A DNA stretch of 64,000 nt, taken from NCBI GenBank assembly GCA_903813345.2, contig CAIIXF020000009.1, positions 21,231,759 to 21,295,758 of the forward strand. The letters run 5' to 3'. The notes beneath the pieces were generated by a model, which was not told where the DNA came from, did no database searches, and saw nothing but the letters and a program-made list of their open reading frames with translations. Within the stretch, counting starts at the first letter, position 1, and every line of letters starts with the position of its first letter. This stretch comes from Owenia fusiformis (Eukaryota; Annelida; Polychaeta; Sabellida; Oweniidae). A program made the translations under genes and the position numbers. This document shows positions 1-48,047 of the stretch, piece after piece.

Positions 1-35409
<35,409 letters not shown>

Positions 35410-37440
35410 CATGTACAGCTTAACAGAAGTTGTGTACATTAACAGAGATTGGCTTGAAACCTGTAGACGAGACTTCATAGACAAGATTTAAGAGTTGAAG
35501 TCCAAAATTGGCCAACAATAAAGAAGATGCAATATGGATACCCTACACATGGTCGGTTATATGATGCGTTCCCTTTCGATGAGGAAGCTTCAAATAAATG
35601 ATATTACATGTCGGAATACCATTGTGTATCGAGAACAGGGGGACATATAAATGGGGAGTAAATACCTATATTTAAATGAGTATTACTCGAGATCTCCTCA
35701 AGTGAGACTTGAAGCAGTGTTTCCACGTTAGTAGAAGTGGGAAAATGTACTCCATGTATCCCTGATATAAAGGGTCTCATCCCAGAGTCTTCTAATATGT
35801 CACCATATCAAAGAAAGATACAGTACAATACCACTTTGGTAAGACGTTTTGTCAGATTTTAGAATGTGTAGTTTACAGTATATGTATTACACAAGGATAC
35901 TTGCCTTAGCTGTAGCCACATTAGAAGGTAGATAGAGATTAACAAGTATACATGTAGATAACATATTTTAGTGCAATATTAGTTTCAAAGAGTGTAAAAC
36001 ACTTTTATGTAAAACTGAATGTGTAGATATTATAAGAAATTCTGGGCATTTTTAATTAATTTTATTGATTCAATTTTCATTAAAGAATGAGATTGTCCAT
36101 TTGTGAAAGAAGTAACTAGAAATGAATTTGGTCCATGCATAAAGTATATGATTGAAAATGATAGGTCCATGTATGAAATATGTGATTAGAAAGTGACAAA
36201 TTCATGTATGAAATATGAAGTGAACCATGAAATGCGTTATGTTAATAAATTTATCCAAGCATGAAATATGCGATTAGAAAGTGATATGACATTTAAAATA
36301 TATGATTCTAAATGTGCAGTAGAGAATTGTGATGCAAGCGTATATAGTTGGTCAGCCCTTCAGAAACCACAAATGAGATGTTGTACAGTTAGAGGATTAG
36401 TTAAACGCAGTTATAGTGCCAAAGTGAAAAAAATTGTCATATTGGAAAACTCACTTTTATGTGAGCTAGATGTTAGTTATGTTTGTACTTTACATGAATT
36501 GAACAATGAAATGTGCTCTGTCAGAAAAGTCTATATGTAAACTGAAATGGGTTAATAATTGATTCTGTATGTTATCAATGAAATGCTGAACCAGGGTGTT
36601 GTGTAAATCCATCAAAAGTATGGAAGCACAAATGAAGGTGTATTACTAATTTAATGTAATTTTAACAAATATTGTGTGTGCAATGTATTTATATCAGTCA
36701 AATGTAAATAGTATGAAAAAGTGTTAACAAATAACGAGGAATAAGAAAATAACTTATTCACTGAAGTTTGCAATGTTCTCATGTTTGGCCCACTCTGTGT
36801 AAAAAATGATACATGAGTTAACCTTGTGATGGTTATGTCAGAGGTGAGCCCATAACCCATCTCTATTTATTAATGTTTTCTGTGGCAAAACCAATGAAAT
36901 ATAAACACTCACAGGCCCGTAGCATGATTTTGATAGAATTTTTGGCTATGGGGGGTCCGCCCGAACCCTGCGAACCCCCCCCCTGGCTACGGGCCTAACT
37001 CATATATTCATATTCATTCAAAATCAAAACCAATATACATGTAATACCGTTTCAGAAAAAATGTGGTCTTGAAAATGAGATAATGAAATAATATTTTGGT
37101 CTCAGAAAAAGTTATTTACTTCAGTTATTTACTCAAACTTGGACAAGTAGAATATGTTATGTAGTTTTTGTTATGCACCTGCCATACATAAACCTGGCTC
37201 TTACTTGGCAATAGTAAATCAAGCCAGTCTTGACCATAGTGAAGTTGTACAGTGTATAGTGTATAGACCATATAAGTTATAACAATGTAATATAATATAA
37301 ACCATGTTGTTTATTGTAAATTGTTGTCCATTTTGTATTATTGCTATGTGCATAAATATGCAATAATTGAACTTGTATAGCTTGTTTGTAATATATGGAA
37401 ATGTATGTTTCGAAATGTCAAAATAAAATGTGGTCAAATG
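35410..37440 (+). other. WDFY3 3' UTR and downstream AT-rich region
   Basis: AATAAA hexamers occur at 35517 and 35593, close to the stop, and at 37422-37427, about 2.0 kb downstream, so the 3' end may be short or about 2 kb long. No ORF of interest is present. A palindromic insert lies at 36913-36996. The true cleavage site cannot be decided from sequence alone. Confidence 0.45.
36913..36996. mobile_element. 84 bp element with AGGCCCGTAGC inverted ends
   Basis: Left AGGCCCGTAGC, right GCTACGGGCCT, GC-rich in an AT-rich 3' UTR. A similar 'aggcccgt' start occurs at ~60973 before the G/C-rich array. Confidence 0.7.
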
Positions 37441-37735
37441 TAAATGCTCTTTCAGTCTTCAATTCTTCACCTGATGGCTTCTCAAAGAAAATCTATTTGA
37501 ATGCTAGACAGGGCTGCCCCAGCTCTGATGAGTTGGACTATTGGAGTTTTGACTAAGATCACACTAGACACTCCAATTATGCTCCTGTGAAAAAGCTTGG
37601 CAGGGTATTTTGATTTTCTAGTTTTTATGTCACAATTTCTAGTTTTATTGTTATTGTGTCCTTCTATATCATATTGATAAATAAATACCCTACAGGTTCA
37701 TCCATTATCTAAGTGAATGCCGGGTGAAAGCTAAA

Positions 37736-37930
37736 TACAGTGAAACCTGTCTTACTGAACACCCCTCTCTTGAGAACATGTGTCTAGTGAACACCCCATT
37801 TAGCACATACTCCATTGAGTAAAACTTCACTGACCTTAAAACTGCCTCTGTAGTGAACACCTACCTACAATGAACACATTTTTGTGGATTCAAATGTGTT
37901 TACTGTACAAAGGATTTACTGTACTGTATT
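37736..37930. mobile_element. ACAGTGAAACCTGT-type palindromic element, intergenic
   Basis: It starts ACAGTGAAACCTGTCTTACT and has repeated GAACACC motifs, ending near ggatttactgtact. Same family as the 13.5 kb element; degenerate. Confidence 0.55.
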
Positions 37931-38289
37931 TATCCAATTGTGGGGCTCAGATCCGTAATTGATATTTCAATTGAGAAACATAGTTCCTAAACATTTTGTA
38001 CTAGATACTCCAATTATGCTCCCATGAAAAAGTTTGACAGGTTATTCTGATTTTCTAGTTTTTATGTCACAAATTCTGGTGTTATTGTTTTAGTGTGGAC
38101 GGTATTCAGCTCTTGGCATCTGTAAAAAATTCTTCCAACTTCCAATAACTCAAGAACATGATGATGTTAATGATGGGATTATGCATAATTGAATAAACAA
38201 TTGATTACAGTTATACAATTTTAAACAAGTCATTAACAATCATAGAGGGATATTCCTCAAAGGGTGTCCTGGCTAGCTACATCATTGCA

Positions 38290-38688
38290 TCAAATTGGAA
38301 TCAAAAAGTTGTACCAAAAAGCAAAAGTCTTTTCTGGGTCAATGCGAATGGCATGATTTCCTCGAGTCTCTTCAGTTGCAAGGCAACCATACTGGGACCG
38401 ATTCGTGTCGTTCCACTACTGCCCATGGTGGGGGCCCGCTAACATACTGTATGACTCCCGGAGTCTACCAAAGCACGTTAGTGGAGGAACCAACCACAGT
38501 CTCACAATCTGTCTCCGACAAGAGCGGCCAGAGAACCAACCCAAGCCAAGGGCCGGTATACGGTTGGACCTTCGGACCGGGTGTCCGTAGTGACAATGAT
38601 CAACAACTCCGTACCTGGGACTCGAATGCGGGACCTCCGTATCCCCCGGTACATTCGACCACAGTCTAACCCACTCGGCCAAACTGCT
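38290..38688 (-). mobile_element. tRNA-derived SINE
   Basis: On the minus strand a tRNA-like head starts at 38687: box A TTGGCCGAGTGGGTTAGAC and box B GCATTCGAGTCCC, like tRNA-Leu/Ser. A GC-rich body follows to about 38290. The strong base-composition change against the surrounding AT-rich DNA supports insertion. Confidence 0.75.
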
Positions 38689-39444
38689 TAGGTGTCTAAA
38701 CTACCCCAAATCGTAATATTTATTCTACTATTATGCTTGAATGAACACGAACGTGCCTATTAGTAATCTTATTTTCTGAACTATTTGTTTGGAATTTCTA
38801 ACTACTAACAACGACAATTATGCAACCACCTCGCAAACGTGTAATTGGCTATTTCAGGTAATTGGGCCTTCTGAGATGGCATATGCAACGGAACTGAGAA
38901 CAAGAGCGAATATTTCGATTACATTTGAATCATTCAATTACCAGTGTTCAAAAGCATTAGGTTTTATTTCAGTCGGATATCTATCCTTAAAGTCCCCGAT
39001 AAATCGGGCTACGTATACCGCCGTGTTTACATTAGGGGATTAGAAGAGTTTATTTTTTATTTAGGTATGCAAGCTACGTATATCAATATTAGGCCTTCAT
39101 TCATGTACTCGTGTGCATGTAATCAGCATGCCCTTCAATATTATGTAAACCAGGCTATTCAAGTATAATGTACACTATTTATGTGTGTACTACATACAAT
39201 ACAATTCCCTGGGAAACAAAACACAAATACGTTTTATATGTTCAAAATGAGCCATTTGATTGATGCAAACACTAAATAGCTTCATAAATAACATCTACAA
39301 AGTATATCTAATAGTAATTTTCAATTTCAATGTTGAAACTTCCCTGGTTAAGATTATATGGGAAATCATCACGAGACGAAGATCGTTCACCTTCCTGGCT
39401 TACCTCTGAATCGTGTACCGGGCAATCTCTTTATATAGTTTAGC

Positions 39445-39485
39445 GAGAGTGGTGCGCCTGCGCAGTTTTAAACTTTGGCGCACAC
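39445..39485. promoter_or_regulatory. Possible NRF1-like and E2F-like sites
   Basis: TGCGCCTGCGCAG (39453-39465) resembles an NRF1 site and TTTGGCGC (39474-39481) matches the E2F consensus, in a local CpG-richer patch. No gene start is visible beside it; this may be chance or an unseen promoter. Confidence 0.2.
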
Positions 39486-39966
39486 TTTAAGAACTAAGCA
39501 AAAAGTTGAGTCTAAATGCAGTCACCACAACGCGACGTTTTTGAGAATAATCGTATACATTGTAAGTGCTCGAAATATTTTCATGGATGAATCTAATAGT
39601 TTGAATCAATGCTTGTCACACGTCATTGCTTTTGAGATATTTATTAGCCGTCTTGAAAACACACTGACTTGAATTGATTGGTACTAGACTAATTACAAAA
39701 TTATAAAATGCAATCACTAACATTTCTACAGGTACACGTCAAAATCTAGCCTATTGGTCCTTTTTGATAAATCTATTTGCATAAATTATGGGGTTTCACC
39801 CATGTAAAAACGTTGCTTACATACGGCAAGACTCATCTGTTCGAGGTTCTGTTACACTTTAGAATAGATTGTTATTGGGTTATGATATTTGGCAATTAAT
39901 GAGACGCTGGACCAGACAAGACAATGATCGAGCAATAATGTTGCCGAGTAGGTCTTGAATTGCTTC

Positions 39967-40589
39967 CTAGTCAACTCCTTCCCAAGACAACTCGTACCCA
40001 AGACAACTCGTACCCAAGACAACTCGTACCCAAGCTTATTTTCAGTATTATGGGTGCATATTAGGGAAGAAATTGAGTTTGTAATGCTTTCATGTTATAA
40101 GGTGAATCAAATAAGCCTCAATTTTTTTTTGAATTTAGACGACATTTTTTCTCAATGGATCGGTAAAGCATTTTTTTTATTAAATAAAAGAAGTGCTTGA
40201 AGCGCTTGTTCTCAACATTTTTTTGTCAAACATATATATAAATAAATATAATTACAACATTAAATCTGACACTTGTTCCAAACACTCATAAACATATAGT
40301 ATTTTGAAAAATGATCATAAACATATGTCTCTTCACTTGAACATCCTGAATCTGTGACCAATATAAAATAATAGTCAATATAAATTGACACTCAGCTCAA
40401 AATGTCATAAAATTAAATCAATTTCTTCCGAAAATTCTTCTTCAAACTTTCAACTATTCTGAACAGTATGTTACAATTATAATATGTATATCTATTCACA
40501 TTCCCAGTCCAGTGCTTGATTCAAAACAAAATATATACTTGGGTACGAGTTGTCTTGGGTACGACTTGTCTTGGGTACGAGTTGACCAG
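39967..40589. mobile_element. ~620 bp foldback element with repeat-built arms
   Basis: Both arms are tandem copies of a 16-18 bp word (acccaagacaactcgt), three on the left (39982-40035) and three inverted on the right (40537-40585), capped by CTAGTCAACTC / GAGTTGACCAG. The interior is AT-rich and non-coding. Confidence 0.85.
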
Positions 40590-41039
40590 TTACGCTTGAA
40601 TTAACCCGATTTATGTTAATCATGATCATTTACTGACATTATTAACAAGGGCAAAAGTCCGACTTATTGCTGTTAGGCCCTATGCGTTTGTCATATTTTC
40701 TTTTTTCTTTTGTTTTTTTACAATGGGTCTTGGACGATGGTGATTTGATTATGACTTAGAATCTTACTTAAATTAACAAACTGCATTTGCACAATTAGAG
40801 AATAAAAGTTGCACTGTACAGTATTATACATGGCGTTTAGGATGTGGTCCATACGTCATTGAATTCGGATTCACCCTACAGGAGGAAATACCCAAGAATC
40901 CATATAAATTTGGACCTCTATTATAGGTTTATCTTTACATGTAGAGAGCTTCCTTTGAAATCTGGGGCATTACCCATCTTGAGTCACCAGATGGTCACTT
41001 TATGTCTTGCTATTGTTTGTCTGTTAATTTGAACAATCA

Positions 41040-41223
41040 GCGATGATGTCTTCTCAATAGATTTACATTATATATGCCTTCTTTGTACCCTGGGGTTATT
41101 CCTCCTCGTAAACATATACGTATAAGATATAAACAATATTGGTCCAGCGGTATTTGAGTTATTGCCGGGACAGACAGACGGTCTGATGGAGCCATTCTCT
41201 AACTTCGTTCGATGGGGTAATAA
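41040..41223 (-). mobile_element. Helitron-like 5' end fragment
   Basis: On the minus strand ATTACCCCATCGAACGAAGT matches the 5' terminus of the 1.8 and 49.5 kb copies, followed by one core-like stretch with 'ggcaataactcaaatacc'. The 3' part is missing. Confidence 0.65.
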
Positions 41224-41390
41224 TTCAACCATAGCCAAATATTTTCATTAGAACTAAGATGAACTTTGAACAATTTACTTTACTCAATTTACTAAGAATC
41301 ATGACAAACCTTTTGCAATCAGAAACTATGGCTATGGAGTCTGAATTTTGAATGAAACTTCTTCCATTAGTAGCACAAAACTAGAATTGA

Positions 41391-42708
41391 TATGCATTAC
41401 ATGTTTTATTACATAATTTACACTATTTATATACAAAACTGTACACAAGTGAAGACATTTTAAAAGTCTATGCTTTGATACATCAATAAAACAACCAACA
41501 ATCTTAATAATAAAAAATAATTATTCAACAATACCATAATTAACAATTAATTATTCCATTATTATGATCTTATTTATGACATTTACAGAAATACTGCAAA
41601 CATACCTTGACATTATAGCCTTATTTGATAAACGTAATAAATGATCAATGTAAATAACTTAAAAAGTGGTAAAATGTGAATGTGACATATGATGTACAAT
41701 TTGAATGGAAGTTAAAGTACCATTCCATGCTCAATTGCATGTTAAGGTTAGGTAAGGTTTAAATGATCATAATCATGCTGTTGTGTTTTAATAAGCACAT
41801 CCAACTCTTAGCAGCCTAATAATGAGATGTCCCGTCAAATGGACAAGATCCTGGTATATACAAGACTTGTCCACTCATCGAATACATCCAGTTAAATAGT
41901 TTAGACTGTTAACTGCTGAATATTTAGATTATCTAGTATGAAGCTTGCTAATTTGAGTCTATCCTCACTATAATACATTTATATACATGTATATTGCATT
42001 CATTTCTCTTAATTAAAAAATAAACTACTCATAGCTATAAATGAACACAATTCTTAAAACTGACTGCTGAAAAAATCATACAGGGACAATATCAAAATTT
42101 ACTTGATAGTTGATACACTGTTTATTTCTTACTGTATACGATTACCCAGGATCGAGTGAAGCCAGGATTTAAACTTTGACGAGGCAAAAATGAACAGGCA
42201 CTAAATGATCCAAATTCAGACTAAATGAGGCAAATTCAGACTAAATGAGGCAAATTCAGACCAAATGAGGCAAATTCAGACTAAATGAGGTAAATCAATA
42301 CCTTTGGACTTCATTTCAACAGTCTTATTTGAAAAACACATGTTAAAATATATTTCTGACAAGTTTTGGTGAGGCAAAATCCTCACCTGCCTCATGTCTG
42401 TACTGGCTTCATCCATCCCTGAAAACTACCAAAAATTGTCCCCAGTCTCATATTTTTTTCATTTAATGAAAAAGCACCGGAATAAAAAATATACAACATT
42501 ATGTTTCTGAGAACACACCATATCTGTATAAACCTGTTATACAAGACCTTATATATTCTAACATAAAAAGTTGGTAACAGCTTATTTTGCAATAAACCTT
42601 CCCAGCCATTATATTTCATATTAGGCCCTTTGAACACATTTTAAGTAGCTTAAATAATACTGTTCTTACAAACTAAATTAACAAATTCTGCTTACTACCG
42701 AGTTTCAT
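41391..42708 (-). other. Probable 3' UTR of the TASOR-like gene
   Basis: AT-rich, no ORF of interest. Minus-strand AATAAA hexamers are seen near 42120 and at 41410-41405. Contains the 21 bp tandem repeat at 42.2 kb. Confidence 0.4.
42195..42292. repeat. 21 bp tandem repeat x5, downstream of the TASOR-like gene
   Basis: Copies of 'actaaatgaggcaaattcag' with minor changes, about 420 bp beyond the TASOR-like stop, hence possibly within its 3' UTR. Confidence 0.9.
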
Positions 42709-45700
42709 TTATTCCCAGGGACTAAGTTCACCATCTGAGGTTTTGTCGCCACTTCTTAACTCTCCCTCTTCTGAAGTTTTATCGAGACTGGTAGACTTTT
42801 CAAGCTTACGATCAACTTTCTCAATGCTTGATGCACCACTTCCAGGAGGGTTACCTTTCGGATTTAAATTTAATAAGTCATCTGTGATATTTCCCACTGA
42901 ACCTCGTCTTGGGATTTCTCCTTCCTCTATTTCTTCATCGTCTTCCTCTAAATCACCAAGTTTTTCAAGTAATGCTTTTCTGGCTTTTTCTAGATCATTA
43001 TAGTCATCGACATCCATTACTTCCCCATCCTCCAAGTCCATCTCCTCCAAAGCTTCAATAGCCATGGATTTATTTGTTGGACTAGAATTTCTACCTGATT
43101 TCTTGTGATTTACATACTGTTCATAATCTGGATTATAAGGCCCAAACTGATCTCGAGGACTTTTATTTTTATCCCGTCTTCTGTGTTTTTTGGAAGATTC
43201 ATTGTAATCATAATCTCTCATTTCCCAGTCCCTTCTCCGCTCTGGGGGAGGTGGAGACCTTGGCCTCCTTGGCGGAGATCGTGAGTGTCTTCTGTGCCTA
43301 TCATATCGATAGCCACGTTCTTCACCATAATCATCTCTACTACGTGGTCTCTCAGTTTTATCAATTATTCTAGGTTCGGGGTAAAGATTTCTTTGTGGCG
43401 GTTCATCATCCTCTCTATGTGAAGATCTCCTCCTCTCATAGTCGTAACCTCTCCTGGTTTTATCAAATACTTTAGCACCATGTCCACCTTCGTCCTCATC
43501 ATCGGAATCATATGGTACGAGTCCTTTCATTCCTTTAGATTCAGATTTTTTCCTGGCTCTTTTTGGACTTTTTGACTTTTCAGGAGTTTTCTGTTCATTT
43601 TGCTTCATGTGTTTGTGCTGCTCCATTATTTTTAATTTTTGCTGTTCTATATGTCTCTGTACCTTTTGAGCAGCCTCTGGTGCCAGGCGCTGAAGGAGAG
43701 AGAGAATGGCAGGCTGTTCAAGCAAAGTTTTCTTCTCTTGGAGACTCATTTCTTCCTTGCCTAACTTGCCTACATTCCCCATTGGCGGTTTAACATTTCC
43801 CAAGTCAAATAATGAAGGAATTTTGGGTTTCACTTCAGCTATAACTGGTTGTGTTATTGGATTATTTCCATACCTAGGTGGCATTGGTTTATCTCCCATG
43901 AAAGGCTGTCTTGGAAATCCCAATCCCCCAGGGTTCCTTTGTAGTGAGGGGTCTCTGCCCATATTGAAACCATCTCTCATGAGTCTAGGCCTCTGGTTAG
44001 CCCCCCCAGATATACCCAATCCTTGAGGTGTCCCCATTCCACCTTGAGGTGTTCTCATTCCACCTTGAGGTATTCCCATTCCACTTTGGGGTGTTCCCAT
44101 TCCACTTTGAGGTGTTCCCATTCCACCTTGGGATGTTCTCATTCCTCCTTGAGGTGTTCCCATTCCACCTTGGAGCATTCTAATTCCACCTTGGGGTGTT
44201 TTCATTCCTCTTTGAGGAGTACCCATTCCTCTTTGAACATTCCCCATTCCTTCATGAGAAATACCTGCATCACCCATTTCTCCAATATTTTCATGGTGCA
44301 ATCTGTCCTGGTGCATTTCCCTTTCTCTATTTGCCATCCCTATTCCCCTATCTGTCATTCCTATTCCTCTCTGTTCCATCCCCATTCCTCTTTGTGTCAT
44401 TCCCATTCCTCTTTGAGCCATTCCCATTCCTCTTTGGGCCATTCCCATTCCTCTTTGTTCTATTCCCATTCCTCTTTGTGCCATTCCCATTCCTCTTTGT
44501 GCCATTCCCATTCCTCTTTGGGGTAATCCCATTCCTCTTTGTACCATTCCTCCTCTACGATTTTGAAATCCTACATCGTCATGCTGGAAATCCATTTCTT
44601 CCTGTTGCATTTCAATTTCACACTTTGACATCCCTTTTCTTTCGTGTAATGTTCCCCTTCCCCTATGAATCATTCCTCTTCCCCTTTGGTTCATTCCTAA
44701 ATTGCCAAACTGGAGACCTCTACCCCGGCCCCTTGAGAGCAAATCTTCATAAATAGCATCGTCATTTACGCCCATATCATCTTGTATGTTATGTTGGAAC
44801 GATGGTCGGTTACTTTGCATATTCTGGAAGTTGCCTCTCCCCAGGTGCCCGATACCCCTTGACAAGCCAATACCCCCTCGCTGTAACCTGCCTCTCATCT
44901 GTTGCCTACCTCTATTGCCAAATTGTTGGATTGGTTCACCATACATTTCTGCATATTTATCCTCCTCAAACTGCTCATCAAAGTGTTCATTATATCCAGG
45001 CTCCTGTTCCCAATCATCGTGCTGTTCTTTATTATATGGCTTGTTTTGGTTGTATGGGTTATGGTGTTCTTCATTATGCATCTTGTGGATGTCTTCATTA
45101 TATGGTTCATTCTGTTGATTCCATTGTTCTTGCCAGTTCTGCCCTTGACGATGTTCATATGGGCGATCATTCCAGTCTTCTGAGTCATCATCCAAGTCCA
45201 TTGCCTCTGGGCCTTGTATGGAGCCTTGTCTCTGGAGATTACCCTTCATCATTTCCCTTGGTGGGCCTCCCAGTGGTCCCCCTAGTCTGCCTGTCAGTAT
45301 AGGGGGTAATGGAGGAGGGGGGAGAAGTGGCTGTGGTTTATTCTGCTGTACTCCTTGCACAGTAGCAACTGGTTTAGGTTGAGGGGAATCATCAGCACCT
45401 TGAGGGGATAGGCCAGGGATTGCCACATTGCTGGTGTTGTTAAAGAATGGATCAGGCACACTGTTTGATGTTTCATCATCAGGTGGTGGTGGAGGGGGTG
45501 GAGGTTGGTAAGCATTTTGCTGCATCATTGTATCTTCGTCAGTCTGAGCATCCGACTGCTGTAAAATCGATGCTGGAGATGGTACAGGTGTCTCAGAACG
45601 AGACCTGCACGCCTCTCTCTCCAAACCTCCTTTACTCAGTTCCGACTTCACCAGGTTCATCAAATCTTTACCTTGATGGCCCATAAATGACTGCATTGGG

Positions 45701-48047
45701 ACCACATTGAAATATTCAAGATCTCTCTCCTTTAGGTCAGGACTACTTGTGTATTCAACTTCAGGAGACACTGGAGGGATTGAAGATGTGGAGTTGGGGG
45801 CTGGAGAACTGTATTTCGATGTAGGTGCAGTTGAATTAGGTACAGGGGAGTTATACTCAGAAATACCGTCTCCAGTCTGTTTTACTCTGTTCAAAATTGA
45901 TTTAGCCAAGTCCAATAAGACTCTGTTGTCTTTCTCTTTTCGTTCTGCTGGTTCAGATTCAGATGTCTTTTGATCGGTATTGGCAAGAACAATATTCTTC
46001 AAGTTCAACTTTATTCCGCTCTTTGCTTTAGGTTCAGCAACAGTGAGTTCTTCCTCAGCAGGGGTACTTAGAGGCTTAAGGGGTGGCTGGGAAATAGTGT
46101 CACTTGTTACCAATGGCATATTAGCAGACACATCACTTGTTATCATTGGCTTATTTCCAGACATGTCGCTTGTTATCAATGGCATATTAGCAGACATGTC
46201 ACTTGTTATCAACGGCATATTTCCAGACATGTCACTTGTTACTAATGGGATATCGGCAGATACTTTAGATCCACTGGGGGATGCTGGTTTTGAGGCTTCA
46301 TTTGAAATAGTTGCTGATGGGGGGATAACAGCTCTCGGTGAACCTTTAACGGATGTTGGCTTTGAAGAGGACTCAGAACTTCCTGAACTGTCTGTTTTTG
46401 TCTTTAATGGTGTGTCTTTTGGGGAATTAGAGGAAGACGTGGCAGATTCATCAGCAAATATATGCTTGACACCCAAGAGAAGAGCACTGAGTGCTTTCAA
46501 CTGCTTTTCTTTTTGAGTTTCTTTACCAGTTGGTTTGGCTGCTTGGAGGATTGGCAACAATTGTGCAAGTGTATTAACATCAATACCCTTTGCTTTATCA
46601 GTTTTCTTTTGAACATCTTTAGGCGTGTCATGTGAAGTGGAGGGTAGGTTGAGTGTATGTTGACCAGGTGAGTCATCATCATCTATGGGGCCACCTGGTG
46701 ATTCACCAGAAGAACTGTTATCATCTGGACTGAATGAAGGACCAGCAGTAGGGGTGGAAGACCTACTTGTAGGTGACCACATATCAGAACCAGTTGGAAT
46801 TTCTAACTCCAAGTTATGTGAGGGACTCCCAGAGACATGTAGTTTCTTCGTCACTTCTTTACTTTCTTCACTTTGCTTCCTTCGCTCTTCTTGTTGCATA
46901 ATTTTCATTTTCTCTCTTTTTGCTTGTTCAGCTTTCTGTCGCTGTTCCTCATTATACTTCTTCTGCTGTTTCAAACGTTCTTCTTCAAGATGGCGCTCCT
47001 CAACTTTACGCCTGTGTTCCATGATCTTTTGTTGCCTTTCAATACGCAGCTGTTCATTTCTCTCCCGGTCTTCCTCCATTCTTTGCCTTCTCAGGACTTC
47101 TTGTTTGGCTCTTTCTTCTTCGACCCTTTTACGTCGTTCCAATTCCTCCATCCATCTTTTCTGTGCTTCTTTTTTCTCCCTCTCCTCTTGCTTCTTCCGC
47201 TCAATCTCCTGAAGTTTAGCTGTTGGGAGGATAACATCAAGAGGGTTAGCCACATTGCCCATAGCTTTGATCTCGGGTAGTGGACGCTTCCTGTATTTGG
47301 GCAATGGATACTGATTACCCTTTTTGCCCATTGGGACTGCTTGGTCAGCCATCATCTTTGTATTCTTCACCTCTTCCAAGCGTTCACGGTCACTTTTATT
47401 TTTCATAAACTCAGGGTAAGATAGCTTTTTAGGTTTCTTCAGTTTTGAGTTCACTTTTGCAGCTTTTTCTAATGCAGATGCGAACATGTCTTTATCCTCA
47501 GCAGCAGTTGCTTTGCGTGCTTTCTCTTCCTCCAGACGCAGACGTTCCCGCTCTCTCTTCCATTCATCCACATTTTTAGGTCCAACTGGTTTTTCTGGAG
47601 GTTTCTTCTCAATCTTACTTTTTGAACTTTCTTGACTTTTTGATCTACTACCCTCACCCGATTTGTGTTTTTCCTTATCCCTGCCCCTGATACTACCACT
47701 TGTAGAACTTACAGACATATTATCATCATCATCTTTAACCCTATGCTCATCACGACTAGACTTAACCCTATCTTCACCTTTAGAACTTACAGATATATCA
47801 TCATCATAATCAACAACATCACCAACATTATTATCATCATTATCGCTAGAATCATCAATTTTAGCAACATGCTTAGAAGTATCTATACTTTCATTGTCAC
47901 TGTTTGATGAATCTTTATCTTGATCTTTCTTGAAAATTTTTGATATTGATGATAGTCCCTTCGTCATATCTGGGACGTGTTTGGGCTCTCTTTGGGGTGA
48001 GCTGTCTCTGATTGGCTGATTGTGGCTCATGTCTGGTTTCACAGGGG
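42709..48047 (-). CDS. TASOR-like last exon (5.3 kb): coiled coil, RGMG repeats, RS/acidic tail
   Basis: This single exon encodes residues ~1217-2995. In order it has a Ser/Asp-rich region; a conserved-looking basic block (YPLPKYRKRPLPEIKAMG); a ~120-residue charged coiled coil (47220-46850); five 13-residue MPLITSDMSGN-type repeats (~46240-46100); poly-Pro; RGG/RGRG clusters (~44930-44640); and about 25 copies of a seven-residue MGMAQRG/MGTPQGG repeat (44560-44010). After that come a Leu/Gln helix (AILSLLQRLAPEAAQKVQRH), an RS-like RRRHSRSPPRRPRSP segment and an acidic end (EEDDEEIEEGEIP). Long reverse-strand ORFs across it are shadows of these repeats. Function is unknown; RNA binding is inferred from the RGG/RS composition. 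Confidence 0.85.

Noticed and set aside
36268-36540. 90-codon ORF downstream of WDFY3
   Set aside because: Lies in the probable 3' UTR; no splice context, domain or codon pattern supports it.
38295-38682. ORFs of 60-124 codons and a possible tRNA gene
   Set aside because: The tRNA-like A and B boxes head a longer GC-rich SINE body; the acceptor-stem pairing of a real tRNA is not seen and the ORFs lie within the SINE.
44023-44756. Plus-strand ORFs rich in HSTLRC or FPFLF repeats
   Set aside because: Shadows of the RGMG coding repeats of the TASOR-like exon on the other strand.
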